Assembly: GCA_017562135.1 (NCBI GenBank)
Contig: QEYB01001312.1
Coordinates: 1,116,001 to 1,180,000 of the forward strand
Length of the DNA stretch: 64,000 bases
Reading direction: 5' to 3'
DNA from: Dipylidium caninum
Lineage: Eukaryota; Platyhelminthes; Cestoda; Cyclophyllidea; Dipylidiidae
In this document: positions 13,554 to 25,453 of the stretch, piece by piece
How positions within the stretch are numbered: the first letter of the stretch is position 1
How the letters are laid out: every line of letters begins with the position of its first letter
The notes under the pieces: model-generated
Seen by the model: only the letters and a program-made list of their open reading frames with translations
The model's database searches: none
What the model was told of the DNA's origin: nothing
Made by a program: the position numbers and the translations under genes

Positions 13554-14356
13554 TGAGAAATAGCTGAGAAGACTCGCCACACAGCAACCTCTGGTAAGTG
13601 CTCGTCGTGTTCTCCTCTCCCCCGAGCCTGGGCTTCATGTCCCAAACGCTTGCTTCACGAACCACCCTCAATTACATTGTCGCAGTTGGGATAGCAGATT
13701 TTCATTACGGCGTGTTTGACGAGAAAGTACCTTGTGTGAGTGGAATGGAAGGCTCGGTCAAGGAGAGTTGATGTGAAGGTGGTGGAAAGTCAGTGTAGTG
13801 CAGTGTAACAACATAAATGAGATATCATATTGAAGGAGATGTGACTGAAATTAAGCGCTGACTTTCGCCACCATAGTGAAGTCCGAAGAAGCACATTGAA
13901 AATACCAGGTTTTGCGAGGTGTACACCTCAAAACGGGATAATTCGTTAATGCATAAGAACGAGGTACATTTGGGGAGGAAAGGCCTAATAGATCCTTCAT
14001 TATTCTCCACCAGGAGACGCAATGAGGATACCCTTCGCTACACGTAACCATGTTACCCAAAAATCCCCAAATCGCCAAATCATACCTCGCCCCAAATGCC
14101 AAGGTGTAAAAGGGAGACGCCCAATTTTCTTCCGCGCATTGAAGTGGCACCTCGAATTCTCACGCGTTTACCACCCAAACCTGTTCGGTTGCCTCGAGGA
14201 CAACGAGTGACCAATGTTCCCCACATCTCAACCCCCACCCCACCACAAGGCATCAATAAACAGTCCAGAGGAAACAACTTTTCTGCCTCCGCAAGCTGTT
14301 CTTGGCTAGTGAAATGCACCAGCTGGTAATAAGACCCTTAAACTGTTCACTCCACA
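13554..14356. other. Repeat-arm DNA downstream of the two-transmembrane gene
   Basis: No exon for a proline-rich tail like that of the paralogue at 20490-20726 could be found. A plus-strand frame near 14096-14329 has several prolines but no PPxY and no clear splice structure, so it is not called. Confidence 0.35.
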
Positions 14357-15034
14357 AGACATGGCGTTCATTGTGGAAGCCGTGACCCGACAGGCCATGG
14401 CGACTTGGCAGCAGGACTGACCTCCAGTTCACAACAACTAAAAGGGGCAGGCAGCGTTCCGCGTCTACGTGGAGCCAGGCGGTGTCCATGCACAACAGAC
14501 AACTTCATCACCGTCAGCACTGAGGGTTGAGGATGGGGACAACCACATCTGTGGCCGGCGCCTGTTCTTTTTCGCAGACTGGTAGGTGCCACTCGTAACA
14601 TCGAGGTGCGTCGAGGACTAGTGCACCACATACGACGACATCGACTGTGTCGCCTCTGTCAGACGCCCGTCACGTGTCAGACGCGTCTATTGGTCGAGCC
14701 ACCAATTTCGCGTGAGGCCATGGGGTCAGTGGTTGATGGACTGCGCGACGCACACCGAGGCGGTCGAATGCAGCATCGCCGATGCAGCGATTGGCTGGAG
14801 GTGTCGGCAAACAAAGACGATTACAGTAGGGGACATTTTCAAGTGCAGCTTTTCCCATGCCCAACCTACTTCATTGCGTCTACTCCGATAAGTGGGTGTG
14901 AATTTGATAGCACAACCGTCGTTTGGGGCTACACCAGTAGGAAACTCATTCGTTGTGGATGAGAATGTCGAAAGCGAGAAAAGTGTGGCACGAGGATGAA
15001 CTCCTCCTGCCGTCCACACCGTAAGGTCTTTAAC

Positions 15035-15074
<40 letters not shown>

Positions 15075-15165
15075 CACGTGGAAGACGTGGAAGGGCACAT
15101 CAGTGGGGGAAGCACGAGTTTCCCGTCACCTTCACGAGACAGCTCTGGCGTGGTAAGGGAATTCG
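14357..15165. repeat. 0.8-kb repeat module, also present alone at 39964-40775
   Basis: This internal part of the arm occurs a third time at 39964-40775 in the same orientation as here, with about one mismatch per 100 bases, while sequences on both sides diverge abruptly. It contains a compound (CATA)n(CA)n microsatellite at 15034-15077. Long open frames run through it on both strands, but none resembles a known protein. Confidence 0.8.
15034..15077. repeat. (CATA)n(CA)n compound microsatellite
   Basis: A run of CATA units passes into CA units. The same array is at 40644-40693 and, inverted, at about 23936-23980, with different unit numbers. Confidence 0.9.
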
Positions 15166-15769
15166 GATAGTTGTGCCACACGCGGAGAGAGAGAGAGAGA
15201 GCTGATAGCGGGGCTGGGTGAAAGGTTGGGGTGGGAGCGTTTGCCTTGTGATAAGAGCAATTCTTATGGTGAGAGGAATGTCTTCTCGCATGTGCTCCCA
15301 CTTCTTGCTGATGGACAGAACGAAAATGAGATTGTCTTACAGCATTCAGACAAGAACTACGTCCACCTTACACAGCGGACTAGCAAACTCGATGGCCAGC
15401 CGACGTGTAGAATGAAACTCTTGCAAAATGGAAATAAACGCTTCCCACTACAAGGAGACAGGCAAAATCACATAAGTTTGCGACGTCTGTGATGTAAAGA
15501 CGGAGCTACACACTCGTCTTCGTGTAATTAACAGCCTTGCAAATAGGCGGCGGAGCAGGGAAGAGCGACTGGTAAGGTTGAGTGAAGACGTCATCTCGAC
15601 GGTGAGCCTCCTCTAATTCCACTCATGTGGGAAGCCTGTAGTGCCTATCAAAGGGCTACCTCATACAATGGCGCTCCTGAAAATAATTATGCCTGCACGC
15701 TCATGATGTTGTTGCCAACAACAAGGGTAGATCTCCTTTTGATGTCCGTTATAACCCCACTGTTATTTC

Positions 15770-16545
15770 ATCGTTACTCGGCTCAAGTTGAGACCTTGAA
15801 CTCTCCTAGTAGTATAATATTCCGTTGTCTGATTGAGGCCGTCAGTTATCCTTGAAATGGGGGTCATAGAAAATATTACATAACTGGCGCAGGGAATTTC
15901 CCTAATCCCACATTGCCTTTGGTCTTTGTGCGCTCTGGATCGGCAAACACAGTGATAAATGTCTTTGAAAGTGCTATAGAGGTTACAGTCTTCACTGGGA
16001 AAGGCAATCATAGGCACATCTGAATTCACAAAAGGCGAGCGGGAGGTTGGTTTACGTGTGAGTGTGAGATGATAGCGAGGTAGCAAGTAGCGAGGTTGTA
16101 CATGGTTTTCGAGTAACGTCGGATTGTGTCCAAGTAATCTGCTCGTCGAAACGACGTGCTCTGTGTTCACTCTACGAAGGGTCGTTAGGAGGAGGGAAGT
16201 CGCATTATTAGCGGATCCGTGTCCACCGACTTTTCCGGGACTCCAATTCTCCCGGGGAGTGCGTCTGCTGGAATCTGAATACGTAATCGAAATTGGCAGA
16301 AATCGTTGGACGCATTCTTTGCCTTGGATAGGGTTTACTTGATGGTTTGTGATTGTATGGAAAAACACTGTTCATCACAAAGATTGCCGACAACTTCAAC
16401 GGTCATGTTCACCAAGCCATATCAGCAGGCGGCTTTAGTTACAGGATGAAGGAGGATAAGATGATAGAGATAGTTATTTATCATTAAAAAAGGGTGTAAC
16501 AGAAAATATTTCAAGTCGCGCGCAGAGAACTACCTAATTCTACAT
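15770..16545. repeat. Diverged tandem relative of the segment starting at about 16570
   Basis: Short conserved blocks recur in the same order about 800 bases downstream: a 'gag-cct' block, CTG(G/A)TTGAGGC(A/C)GTCA, a GTAACAG/GTCATAG GAAAT block, and CTCTGGAT followed by a CAAACA block. Similarity is patchy, so this is an old duplication. The 201-codon minus-strand open frame through it (15763-16368) has no recognisable domain. Confidence 0.45.
16150..16430. repeat. Direct repeat, diverged (second copy at 19695-20010)
   Basis: Both copies contain, in order, TGTTCACT..CGAAG.GTCGTT, GGAGGAGG, a GGGACTC(C/T) block, CTGAAT, GATGGTTTG and AAGATTGCCGAC. They flank the duplicated block 16548-19680. 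In one frame the two copies translate to related peptides (KIADNFNGHVHQAISA here, KIADDLGSHAHQVLSA there), which suggests a decayed coding exon. Confidence 0.55.
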
Positions 16546-17435
16546 TGTCTCTGTCACCTCTTCCATCGTTAGTTCACTGTCCTCGAATACAGTCAAGATT
16601 GTGACCTCGCCCAATAAATTACTCCGAGGTCTGGTTGAGGCAGTCATTCGTCCCTGAAAAAGGAGGTAACAGGAAATTTCCTGCGCCGAACGTAGATACT
16701 TGACACACTTCTATTGCGCCTATGTCTTCCATGCACTCTGGATTGTCAAACAGAGTGAAGGGGGATATCGCAACTGCTCCTACAGTGGCACGTTAAGTGG
16801 ATAAGCCACCGCATGCATAAGTGAACGGAAGGTCGGAGATGGCAACGAAGTGGAATGTAGCATGGTTAGTCAAGAGCATTCAATGCTGCTAATGATCCTC
16901 AGGCACCTGAAAACAGGTGCCCCCATCCGCTACCATCCCTCGGCGACCCCTCTGTCCATTTGGCAGACTATCTGCCACGTCGTGGCCGTGGCCCAATTGG
17001 TTTGACTAGCAGATCATGCGATTCACTTATCTTCCGATTTGACAACATGCATATCTCTCTCTGTCTCATCCCACACTCGACGACCCCACATCTACTCAGT
17101 CACTCTCGCCTCCATTTACTCCCACTTTCCTAAATCTCTGTAGATGCGGCGTTGGTGTATTTAAATTCTCCTAATCTCATTTTGACTTCTGCTCTTCAGC
17201 CAATCTCAATCTCCAAAGCCTCCACAAGCCATCTGGAACTGCCCTCAAGGCGGGTTCATTTTATTCATTCATCGTTTTTGTCCTCGAATCAAATCGGAAA
17301 GGCAACTTTCTTGCCAAAATATCTTCTTTTTATGCGCCTTAATATCTCGTATGAATCTAAATGGGCCGAAATGGACCAATGAGGTGTTGGGCCATGTGGC
17401 GGGCGCTTTAAGGGTTGGAGAGGTTGGGAGGGCAG

Positions 17436-18710
17436 ATGGAGTTGAGTTGTGATGTGAAGAAGTCCCTTGGTGGTAAAATTAGCAAAATGATTGAGTTCGA
17501 CACAGAAACTGATGAGGTAGGCGGTGTCGTTTTTCATGATGCCTGTAGAGCTTCCTTGGAAGTCTTCGAGTGGTGTCGATGTGATACATTTCCAATGACG
17601 GGCGGTCGAGACTGGAGCGAGCGGATCGAATCCTCAGAGAGATGTTCGCTCGGGAGAGAGTAGTTGCTTGAGTTTTGGTGAGTAGGTGAGGAGGTTATTT
17701 AGGCATTGGCGACTGACTGCATCGCTATGACCACCGAGCATGATTGTGTACATGTCTGGATGTAAGTGAACAGAATGTGTATGTGTGTGTGTGTGTGTGT
17801 GTGTGTATGGATGAGTGGGGAATTTTGCGTTGTTCGCGTGAGTCATGGAGGCGTAAGGGAGGTTGTGGTGGAAGTGATGGTGAACGGAGCGTGTGTCGGG
17901 TAGTATGTGTGACAGAATTTGGAGGAAGTAAGGGGATACAGAGGCTAGCTGTGAAACAGACATGAGTAGGGCTGTAAGTGTGAGTGATGGGTGCGTGGCT
18001 TGATGTGGTTTGGTGTTGGGAGGAGAGACTGCGAGGTGTTTGGGGAAGAGTGGATTTTGTGGGAGTCTTACTTTCGAAGACGTGAGTGGTGGCGTATGTG
18101 GGTGCGCATGGTGTTTGTGCAGAAAGTGGAAGTGGTTTTTATCTGATCACGCCAGTCTTGGTCTTTGTTCACATTTGGAAATGAGAGAGGCTGTTAAGGG
18201 GAGGCGGCGTGAGGTGTAGTGAGTGAAATTATGTGAGTGATCTTTTTGAGAACTGCGTGGTCCGTTGAAGGTCTCTGTGGAGATGTGTTGTTTCAGTGTG
18301 CTGGTGACTTGTAGTCGCAGACAGGTTGCTTTGAGCATTTGTCAGAGCGTGTCAATTGCCATGCCTCGTGACGAATGCATTTGAAGAAGGACTCATTTCT
18401 TGTCGCACAGCGTGAGTTCAACACAGTGTACCTGTCGAATCCAGACGCATGGGAGCTGGTGGAGGTGGGTCAGATAGCCTTCCCGCGTCCTCGCAACGCT
18501 CTTCGACGCCGCACCGCCGACCTCGTGCACTCGCTGTACGCACGCGTATATGAGGCAATAATGGATGAGAACTCGGGATACACGAACCCCTGGCCGGAGG
18601 ATATCAAAACGCCAGAACAAGTGGCTGACCTACTGCTTCCCTCGTTTCCCTCCTTCCGGTGCCCCCACTGCCCAAAACTCTGCTTTCGATTGTGGTTAAT
18701 GTCAGTGAGG
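17436..18710 (+). pseudogene. Truncated COG6 copy lacking internal exons (copy B)
   Basis: Exon 1 is readable from the ATG at 17436: MELSCDVKKSLGGKISKMIE, then FDTETDE and a GT donor. Exon 2 follows after a short intron (SFLGSLRVVSM) but hits a TGA and has lost about 27 nt relative to 31267-31410. The sequence then jumps to the intron before the last exon. The last exon is open and clean: EFNTVYLSNPDAWELVEVGQ, then ADLVHSLYARVYEAIMDENS and KTPEQVADLLL, the C-terminal signature of COG6. This copy lacks the two one-base insertions seen in the last exon of the locus at 31-35 kb, so it is the better record of the ancestral end. Confidence 0.75.
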
Positions 18711-18879
18711 TAAGGCTGCCCTCCCTTCTCACTGCCCGACTTAGAATGTTCTTCCGGTGTGGCAGAGTGAGTCGGCCGCAAGGGAAAAGATGAGGAGACT
18801 GTGGAATCACGGGGAGTGGCTGTAAGTGTATGAATTAGGGCGTACAAAGGCAATGGGAGAAAGGAGAGGAATTGTTGGG

Positions 18880-19235
18880 GTGACAACTGCTCGGTGTTGA
18901 TGTTCGAGGTCGTGCTTAACTCGTTTATGATATCGCGAACCTTCGTGTCGAGTAGACAGGCGTTGCTTGAGGTGTGGGAATTGGGTTGAGATCAGCGGAT
19001 ACATGTTGGGTTGGCGTCAGTGTAAGGGCGATGTAGTAGGAAGGAGGGGGGATGGGGTGGGGTTGGGGTTGGGGGCTGATTGTCCTGCAAGATGTCGAGT
19101 GTGGTTGCACCGTCGAGGTAGGCAATTGGTGGGAACAGATGGGAAGTGGATTGGAAGGTGGCTGAGTGGAGTGGAATTCATCAGTAGCATGAAAAGTGGT
19201 CCTACTTGGGCGACAATAAGTAAGAGGTGCACTTC
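18880..19235 (-). pseudogene. Degenerate E2 (RAD6/UBE2A-like) copy, catalytic Cys replaced
   Basis: On the minus strand YLDGATTLDILQD aligns with [13 protein letters not shown] of the intact gene, so the catalytic Cys (position 88 of the intact protein) reads Thr. It continues with PPSYYIALTLTPTQHVSADL and NPIPTPQAT, aligning with the loop and the NPNSPANT region. Upstream similarity is weaker and changes frame. It is tail-to-tail with the COG6 fragment at 17436-18710, as in the parent pair. Part of the alignment is open, so a cysteine-less E2 variant is possible, but pseudogene is more likely. Confidence 0.65.
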
Positions 19236-19694
19236 GCCTCTTTACCGAGGCACAGACTCGAAGAATCGAGACGAGACGAGACGAAAGTGCATCGCACTGT
19301 TGGGCAGTAGACACCGGTCGGAGTAGCCTTGCGACAGAAGAGGAACCTGGAAGCTATGGGAGCGAGACGGGAGGATAGGCATTCAGCTATGCCACTGGAG
19401 AGTCCACATCCGTCGACAGGCACCCCCAACTGGGTCAACTGACACCTCTTCACTGCGCCTCCGAGGCATGGACGAGGCTTGCAACAGGCGAGACGCAGTG
19501 GTAGCACCTGTGGAGTTCACTGCGCTTTCGCTGTGCTACCCCGCAACGTAAGACGTTAAATATGAGGTCGCCTTGTGAATGGGAGAAGGCGAGTGAAAGA
19601 GGCGTTGCGCCCGTCATTCCGACGATTCCTCTTCGGTCATGTTTGGGCTCTACATTTTAACGACGGTGACGAGAAGTTCTGTTCGACTAAGTAA

Positions 19695-20010
19695 CACTTC
19701 CTCCGTGTTCACTGTCCGAAGTGTCGTTGGTGGGAGGAGGAAAGGCGCATCCTTGGCGGAGCCGCGACCACCGCCCTGTTGGGGACTCTAGTGTTGCGGG
19801 GGAGGTCGCATGCTGCACTCTGAATGCGCAAACGAACTTCGCAGAACTTGCTAATCGCATCTTTTCCCTTGTAAAGGGTTCACTCGATGGTTTGGCGAAA
19901 GTCCTCGACCGTGACTATGTGGAGATCATCTTTCAACATGAAGATTGCCGACGACCTCGGCAGTCATGCGCATCAAGTCTTGTCAGCAGACAACTTCAGG
20001 AACCCGATGC
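19695..20010 (+). repeat. Direct repeat copy 2 with coding-like frame
   Basis: Second copy of the repeat at 16150-16430. A plus-strand frame from 19721 is open for about 100 codons and includes NFAELANRIFSLVKGSLDGL and AKVLDRDYVEIIF. After one frame change the peptide conserved with the first copy follows. It looks like part of a real exon or recent pseudogene; the protein is not recognised. Confidence 0.45.
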
Positions 20011-20489
20011 AGGAGGTTAAACTTGCCCGAGCTCATAATATCTCTGGACTGTGGTGTCCAAAATACCTGCTACCTGTTTGCCTCGGTACCCCTCTTCTCT
20101 CACACCGCCTTCATGATTCTGAATTGTCAGATGCCTCGTCTTCACTTGTGTTGGAACGTGCTTCGTCTGCCCCCTTTTAGCCTACTTCGAATTATGTTAC
20201 GAACACCCCTTTGGTATGTGCTATGTACTGTCGAGTGTGCACTTGTAACTGCCGTATTCTGGCTGCGATGTGGACGTAAACGCGAAATAATAGGCAGAGG
20301 TATTCCTGAACCTGTTGTTTTAACAACACGACGATCGTAAAGTGAAGATCAATCAAATATATCTAGTCTTAGCCTTGACAAATGTTCAAAGCTGTTCTTG
20401 TACATCAAGCCCGATGCGATGCGGTCAAAAACAGCAAGTTATTTCGGGGACAAGGTCAGGGTGGATGATGGTGGGGCAGAGAATGGCTG

Positions 20490-21998
20490 CTATTCCTTTC
20501 CTGGAAACTGACTGGGCAGTACCGGTGCTGTGGGCATGCTGGAGGCTTCCTCGTAGGACGGTGGGATTCGCGGCGGAATCGTGGGAAAGGCATTGGGAGG
20601 GAACGGTTGGGCCGAAGGTGCTGCTGGTGGTGGTGGTGGCGGTGGTCCTGGGTATGTTGCGGGTGGATAAGGCTGTGTTGGAAGGTGAGGCATTGCACTC
20701 GGACCGCCAGGTGCTTGGGCTTCCGGCTATTTGACAGGAGAGGCGTGTAGGGATGCCAGACAAAAATTTTTTTACACTGTTAGGAAGATATTCTTATCGC
20801 CTCATATCCGTCTCCGAGTAGAGCAACAGTAACCCCCAAAGCTCATCCCTTACTTTCCTGTGCTCTCGCCTTATCTTTCTCCATGTGGAACGAGGCAGTG
20901 GATGGAATCTTTCTGGTGCCATCGCGTCCGAAATCCGTTTCCGAGCCTTATTCTGCTCCAGTGTTTTACTAGTCTCACTTTCTCGATGCTATTTTGCCTC
21001 TTTTTTTAACTTGTGCGTTCAGTGATCTCGCTGTCTTCTTATGTCTTTAATACCATTTAAAGTAGTTTTAGTTGAAGGAAAGTTACGTTAAAAAGTCGAA
21101 TTAACGTAGAGGGTTGTGGACAAGCTTACGATTGGTTGTACTCACCGCGTGACCGCTGAAAATTGACCTTTGTTCTGCAATTTCTTCCCCATTGTTTGAT
21201 TTCAAAAATCCTTTCAGCAACTTGAACTGGAAGGAACAGCATGCCATTACCATGGCGGCCATGAGGATGACGATTCCTGTCCCCAATATTCCTATTCCAT
21301 AGCCGTATTTCCTTAAAGGAGAAGTGTCACGACGTTATCCCACGCATAGGACAGGTTGAATAAATCTCTATTGGGGGGGAGGGGGGGGGGCGAAACAGTG
21401 TTCGAATGATCTTTTGTTAAAATGTCCAAGTAAAAGCGTTTTACTGTGAGTTTGCAACACTTTGCCACGGCACCTCGAAACCCCCTTTGGGCATCTCTGT
21501 TTCCGCGGTGGAGGTGGACACGAGGACGTGGGTGCGAGTTTCGCGATCTGACGGCAGGACAAAGACTGCCGATGGGGACAACTCCTCTCCCTCCCCTGAG
21601 TCTGAGTGCTCGGCCTGCTTTGTTGGCGCGATGGCCACAAAAACACCCGCACACAGGCACTTGACTCGCCTCAACTCGACGTTGTCGAGAGAGGAGAATG
21701 CGCGACTGAATGTGACAGCAACGCAGAGGGGTGATGTGGCGTTGTGCAACGTGTCAGGTTAGCTGAATAGCATGATGGGTGAGTAATTTGGGGAAATGGG
21801 TTTGATAACTTACGAATTGTTCGCTATCCAATCATCGTCGAGCCAATTTCCCCGGTTGTAACCCTTATGCTGGCCAATCATGACTGAACCGGCAATGATG
21901 AGGACAATACCGATGGCAATTAGAAGAATCGAAAGTGTTTTACAGATGCAGGCATTGGCTGAGAAACATGTTGCAGTTGCCTCTCTCTTTCTTCCCAT
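20490..21998 (-). CDS. Two-transmembrane protein with proline-rich PPSY tail
   Basis: Three exons on the minus strand, 21998-21814, 21311-21146 and 20726-20490, give 195 residues with consistent phases (2, then 0). The N terminus MGRKREATATCFSANACICK has several cysteines. The first helix is TLSILLIAIGIVLIIAGSVM, followed by a polar loop (GYNRGNWLDDDWIANNS). The second helix is ILGTGIVILMAAMVMACC, followed by a basic segment and a tail with seven consecutive prolines and IPPSYEEASS. PPSY fits the WW-binding PPxY consensus, suggesting contact with NEDD4-type ligases; cysteines beside the helices could be palmitoylated. Both are inferences. The duplicated genes at 12328 and 26683 are homologues (same exon 1/exon 2 layout, same helix and CC positions) without a found tail. 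An acceptor lies 2 nt before the ATG. Function unknown; not a tetraspanin, as only two helices are present. Confidence 0.7.
21373..21390 (+). repeat. Poly-G tract (17 of 18 bases G)
   Basis: Seven G, one A, ten G, lying inside intron 1 of the minus-strand two-transmembrane gene, so C-rich in the pre-mRNA. It could form a G-quadruplex on the plus strand and is a likely spot for sequencing error. Confidence 0.85.
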
Positions 21999-21999
21999 T

Positions 22000-23359
22000 G
22001 CTTTAAAACAAAAATACATCGTTAAAGTTCTCCTTTCAGGCAGCTGCTCTTCTCCCCTGACTACACCAACCGCTTCCCATGGCCTCTCCTCGACATCGCT
22101 ACGTCTGTCGGGCACCAGAGTCTCTCCCGCCTCATCCTCTTCCTCCATGTCTGTGTCTCGTCGACGTGGTCAAGTCCACCGCATTCCACTCGCACACACC
22201 CACGACTCACGGGCACGGGTGTCCACACGCTGGTCACACAGTGGGAGTCGGAGCACACCCACACGCGAACTACTAGTCACACCGCCCCGCCCACTATGCC
22301 ACGACGCAAAGTGATGCTTCCTCTCTGACGCGTGGCCCGACGCGGTGAAAGCGATCACCACTCGAAGGTGTGCATTTGACGGGATCAAGAGGACAGGACG
22401 GAAGGCGGAGTGGAGGCAGTGGACGAGAATCTCCTCCGGCCTCCTCTCGTCCTCGCAGTGTGTCACGTGGTGTGGGAGGGGAAGTGGTGGGAGTGGAAAT
22501 GGGAGTGGGAGCAAGTGATTGGGACAAGGTATTGCCACATGGAGAGTAGTGTCTACGCAGTAGAGCTTACCAGGAGAGTTTTCAGTCGACTGAGGAAAGT
22601 AAGCCAACAACCGCAATCAACACATAAAAACTTATCACTTGGGAGCCAATGGGCTCTCGCTTAATGTGTGGTTCACTGTCTTGCCTACGCACAGGGTGCC
22701 GATTCTCCGCAACATTCTTTGAATCTTTGCTCCATTGCTCACTCGTGTAATTTATCACGGAGATGACAAGAGTTTTCAAATTCCTATCGCCTCCTATTCG
22801 CACTCGGTATCTCCCTATGTGGCATCCACTCTGTTTACCTCCGCACTTTACGGCGACTCGGTTGGCTACGCGTAGACGATGTCAGAAGTCTTAAAGGCGA
22901 AAGCATCATAACGTGGTTACTTGGACCATGTGGCCAACACGATATGGGGCGGAAATGAGCGAGGGCGAACGGGGCCACACGTTGTGTAATCACTATTTGC
23001 TCTTTGGCGGGTATAAAAATGTGCTATTTTTATCGCTACATTTCCTTCCACCCGTTTACCCGTTTCCGCAGCCTTTGTGAAACTGGTAACGACGTTTGCT
23101 GGGGACACTGAGGCGTTGACACTTAACTTACCCTTATTGGTACTAATAAAGTCAAATTATCTAGTGAAAACTGTCAGTGAACAGGGGGAATCGTTTTAGC
23201 AATGAACAAGATTATTACAGACATCATCGGTATTTTTTGTCATCTAAAATAGACTATAGGCGTTGTTCCCGCGTGTGATGAAAAAAATGCCTACTGACTT
23301 ACCTTAAACCTCACGAATGTGTAAATGCACACCCAATAAGGAGAGACATTGTGCTGGCG
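22000..23359. other. Spacer DNA upstream of the two-transmembrane gene
   Basis: Unique sequence between the minus-strand gene and the right arm of the inverted repeat. It presumably contains that gene's promoter. Some open frames are rich in Pro, Arg and Ser but have no domain, and no exon is supported. Confidence 0.35.
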
Positions 23360-23932
23360 TGGACAGCTCTTTTAGAGGCGCTGCAGGCTTCCCACATGGG
23401 TGGAATTAGAGGAGGCTCACCGTCGAGATGACGTCTTCACTCAACCTTACCAGTCGCTCTTCCCTGCTCCGCCGCCTATTTGCAAGGCTGTTAATTACAC
23501 GAAGACGAGTGTGTAGCTCCGTCTTTACGTCACAGACGTCGCAAACTTATGTGATTTTGCCTGTCTCCTTGTAGTGGGAAGCGTTTATTTCCATTTTTGC
23601 AAGAGTTTCATTCTACACGTCGGCTCGCCATCGAGTTTGCTAGTCCGCTGTGTAAGGTGGACGTAGTTCTTGTCTGAATGCTGTAAGACAATCTCATTTT
23701 CGTTCTGTCCATCAGCAAGAAGTGGGAGCACATGCGAGAAGACATTCCTCTCACCATAAGAATTGCTCTTATCACAAGGCAAACGCTCCCACCCCAACCT
23801 TTCACCCAGCCCCGCTATCAGCTCTCTCTCTCTCTCTCCGCGTGTGGCACAACTATCCGAATTCCCTTACCACGCCAGAGCTGTCTCGTGAAGGTGACGG
23901 GAACTCGTGCTTCCCCCACTGATGTGCCCTTC

Positions 23933-23981
<49 letters not shown>

Positions 23982-25453
23982 GGTTAAAGACCTTACGGTG
24001 TGGACGGCAGGAGGAGTTCATCCTCGTGCCACACTTTTCTCGCTTTCGACATTCTCATCCACAACGAATGAGTTTCCTACTGGTGTAGCCCCAAACGACG
24101 GTTGTGCTATCAAATTCACACCCACTTATCGGAGTAGACGCAATGAAGTAGGTTGGGCATGGGAAAAGCTGCACTTGAAAATGTCCCCTACTGTAATCGT
24201 CTTTGTTTGCCGACACCTCCAGCCAATCGCTGCATCGGCGATGCTGCATTCGACCGCCTCGGTGTGCGTCGCGCAGTCCATCAACCACTGACCCCATGGC
24301 CTCACGCGAAATTGGTGGCTCGACCAATAGACGCGTCTGACACGTGACGGGCGTCTGACAGAGGCGACACAGTCGATGTCGTCGTATGTGGTGCACTAGT
24401 CCTCGACGCACCTCGATGTTACGAGTGGCACCTACCAGTCTGCGAAAAAGAACAGGCGCCGGCCACAGATGTGGTTGTCCCCATCCTCAACCCTCAGTGC
24501 TGACGGTGATGAAGTTGTCTGTTGTGCATGGACACCGCCTGGCTCCACGTAGACGCGGAACGCTGCCTGCCCCTTTTAGTTGTTGTGAACTGGAGGTCAG
24601 TCCTGCTGCCAAGTCGCCATGGCCTGTCGGGTCACGGCTTCCACAATGAACGCCATGTCTTGTGGAGTGAACAGTTTAAGGGTCTTATTACCAGCTGGTG
24701 CATTTCACTAGCCAAGAAACAGCTTGCGGAGGCAGAAAAGTTGTTTCCTCTGGACTGTTTATTGATGCCTTGTGGTGGGGTGGGGGTTGAGATGTGGGGA
24801 ACATTGGTCACTCGTTGTCCTCGAGGCAACCGAACAGGTTTGGGTGGTAAACGCGTGAGAATTCGAGGTGCCACTTCAATGCGCGGAAGAAATTGGGCGT
24901 CTCCCTTTTACACCTTGGCATTTGGGGCGAGGTATGATTTGGCGATTTGGGGATTTTTGGGGTAACATGGTTACGTGTAGCGAAGGGTATCCTCATTGCG
25001 TCTCCTGGTGGAGAATAATGAAGGATCTATTAGGCCTTTCCTCCCCAAATGTACCTCGTTCTTATGCATTAACGAATTATCCCGTTTTGAGGTGTACACC
25101 TCGCAAAACCTGGTATTTCAATGTGCTTCTTCGGACTTCACTATGGTGGCGAAAGTCAGCGCTTAATTTCAGTCACATCTCCTTCAATATGATATCTCAT
25201 TTATGTTGTTACACTGCACTACACTGACTTTCCACCACCTTCACATCAACTCTCCTTGACCGAGGCCTTCCATTCCACTCACACAAGGTACTTTCTCGTC
25301 AAACACGCCGTAATGAAAATCTGCTATCCAACTGCGACAATGTAATTGAGGGTGGTTCGTGAAGCAAGCGTTTGGGACATGAAGCCCAGGCTCGGGGGAG
25401 AGGAGAACACGACGAGCACTTACCAGAGGTTGCTGTGTGGCGAGTCTTCTCAG

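Larger units (their letters stand above)
8542..15655. repeat. Left arm of a 7.1-kb inverted repeat (right arm 23360-30390)
   Basis: The whole interval recurs in reverse complement at 23360-30390. Identity is very high over most of the arm (single mismatches per about 100 bases near the two-transmembrane gene and near 14360-15160) and drops in the outer 1.5 kb, where the right arm has many small deletions. The arm holds a truncated COG6 copy, the two-transmembrane gene exons at 12328 and 13403, and microsatellites at 8795-8819, 13322-13351 and 15034-15077. The spacer is 7.7 kb. Confidence 0.85.
16548..19680. repeat. Segmental duplication, central copy (inverted relative to 7225-10132)
   Basis: Reverse-complement copy of 7225-10132, and in direct orientation similar to 28845-30390. 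It lies in the spacer of the large inverted repeat and carries the clearest version of the truncated COG6 copy and of the degenerate E2 copy. A (TG)n microsatellite is at 17776-17807. Confidence 0.85.

Noticed and set aside
14726..15301. 191-codon minus-strand frame in the 0.8-kb module, possible transposon protein
   Set aside because: It runs through a microsatellite as a Cys/Val/Tyr repeat and has no transposase or reverse transcriptase motif; conserved between copies only because the DNA is almost identical.
15763..16368. 201-codon minus-strand open frame, the longest in the repeats
   Set aside because: No domain, mixed composition, no splice context; a competing frame in the related tandem copy looks equally protein-like. 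Probably chance in repeat DNA.
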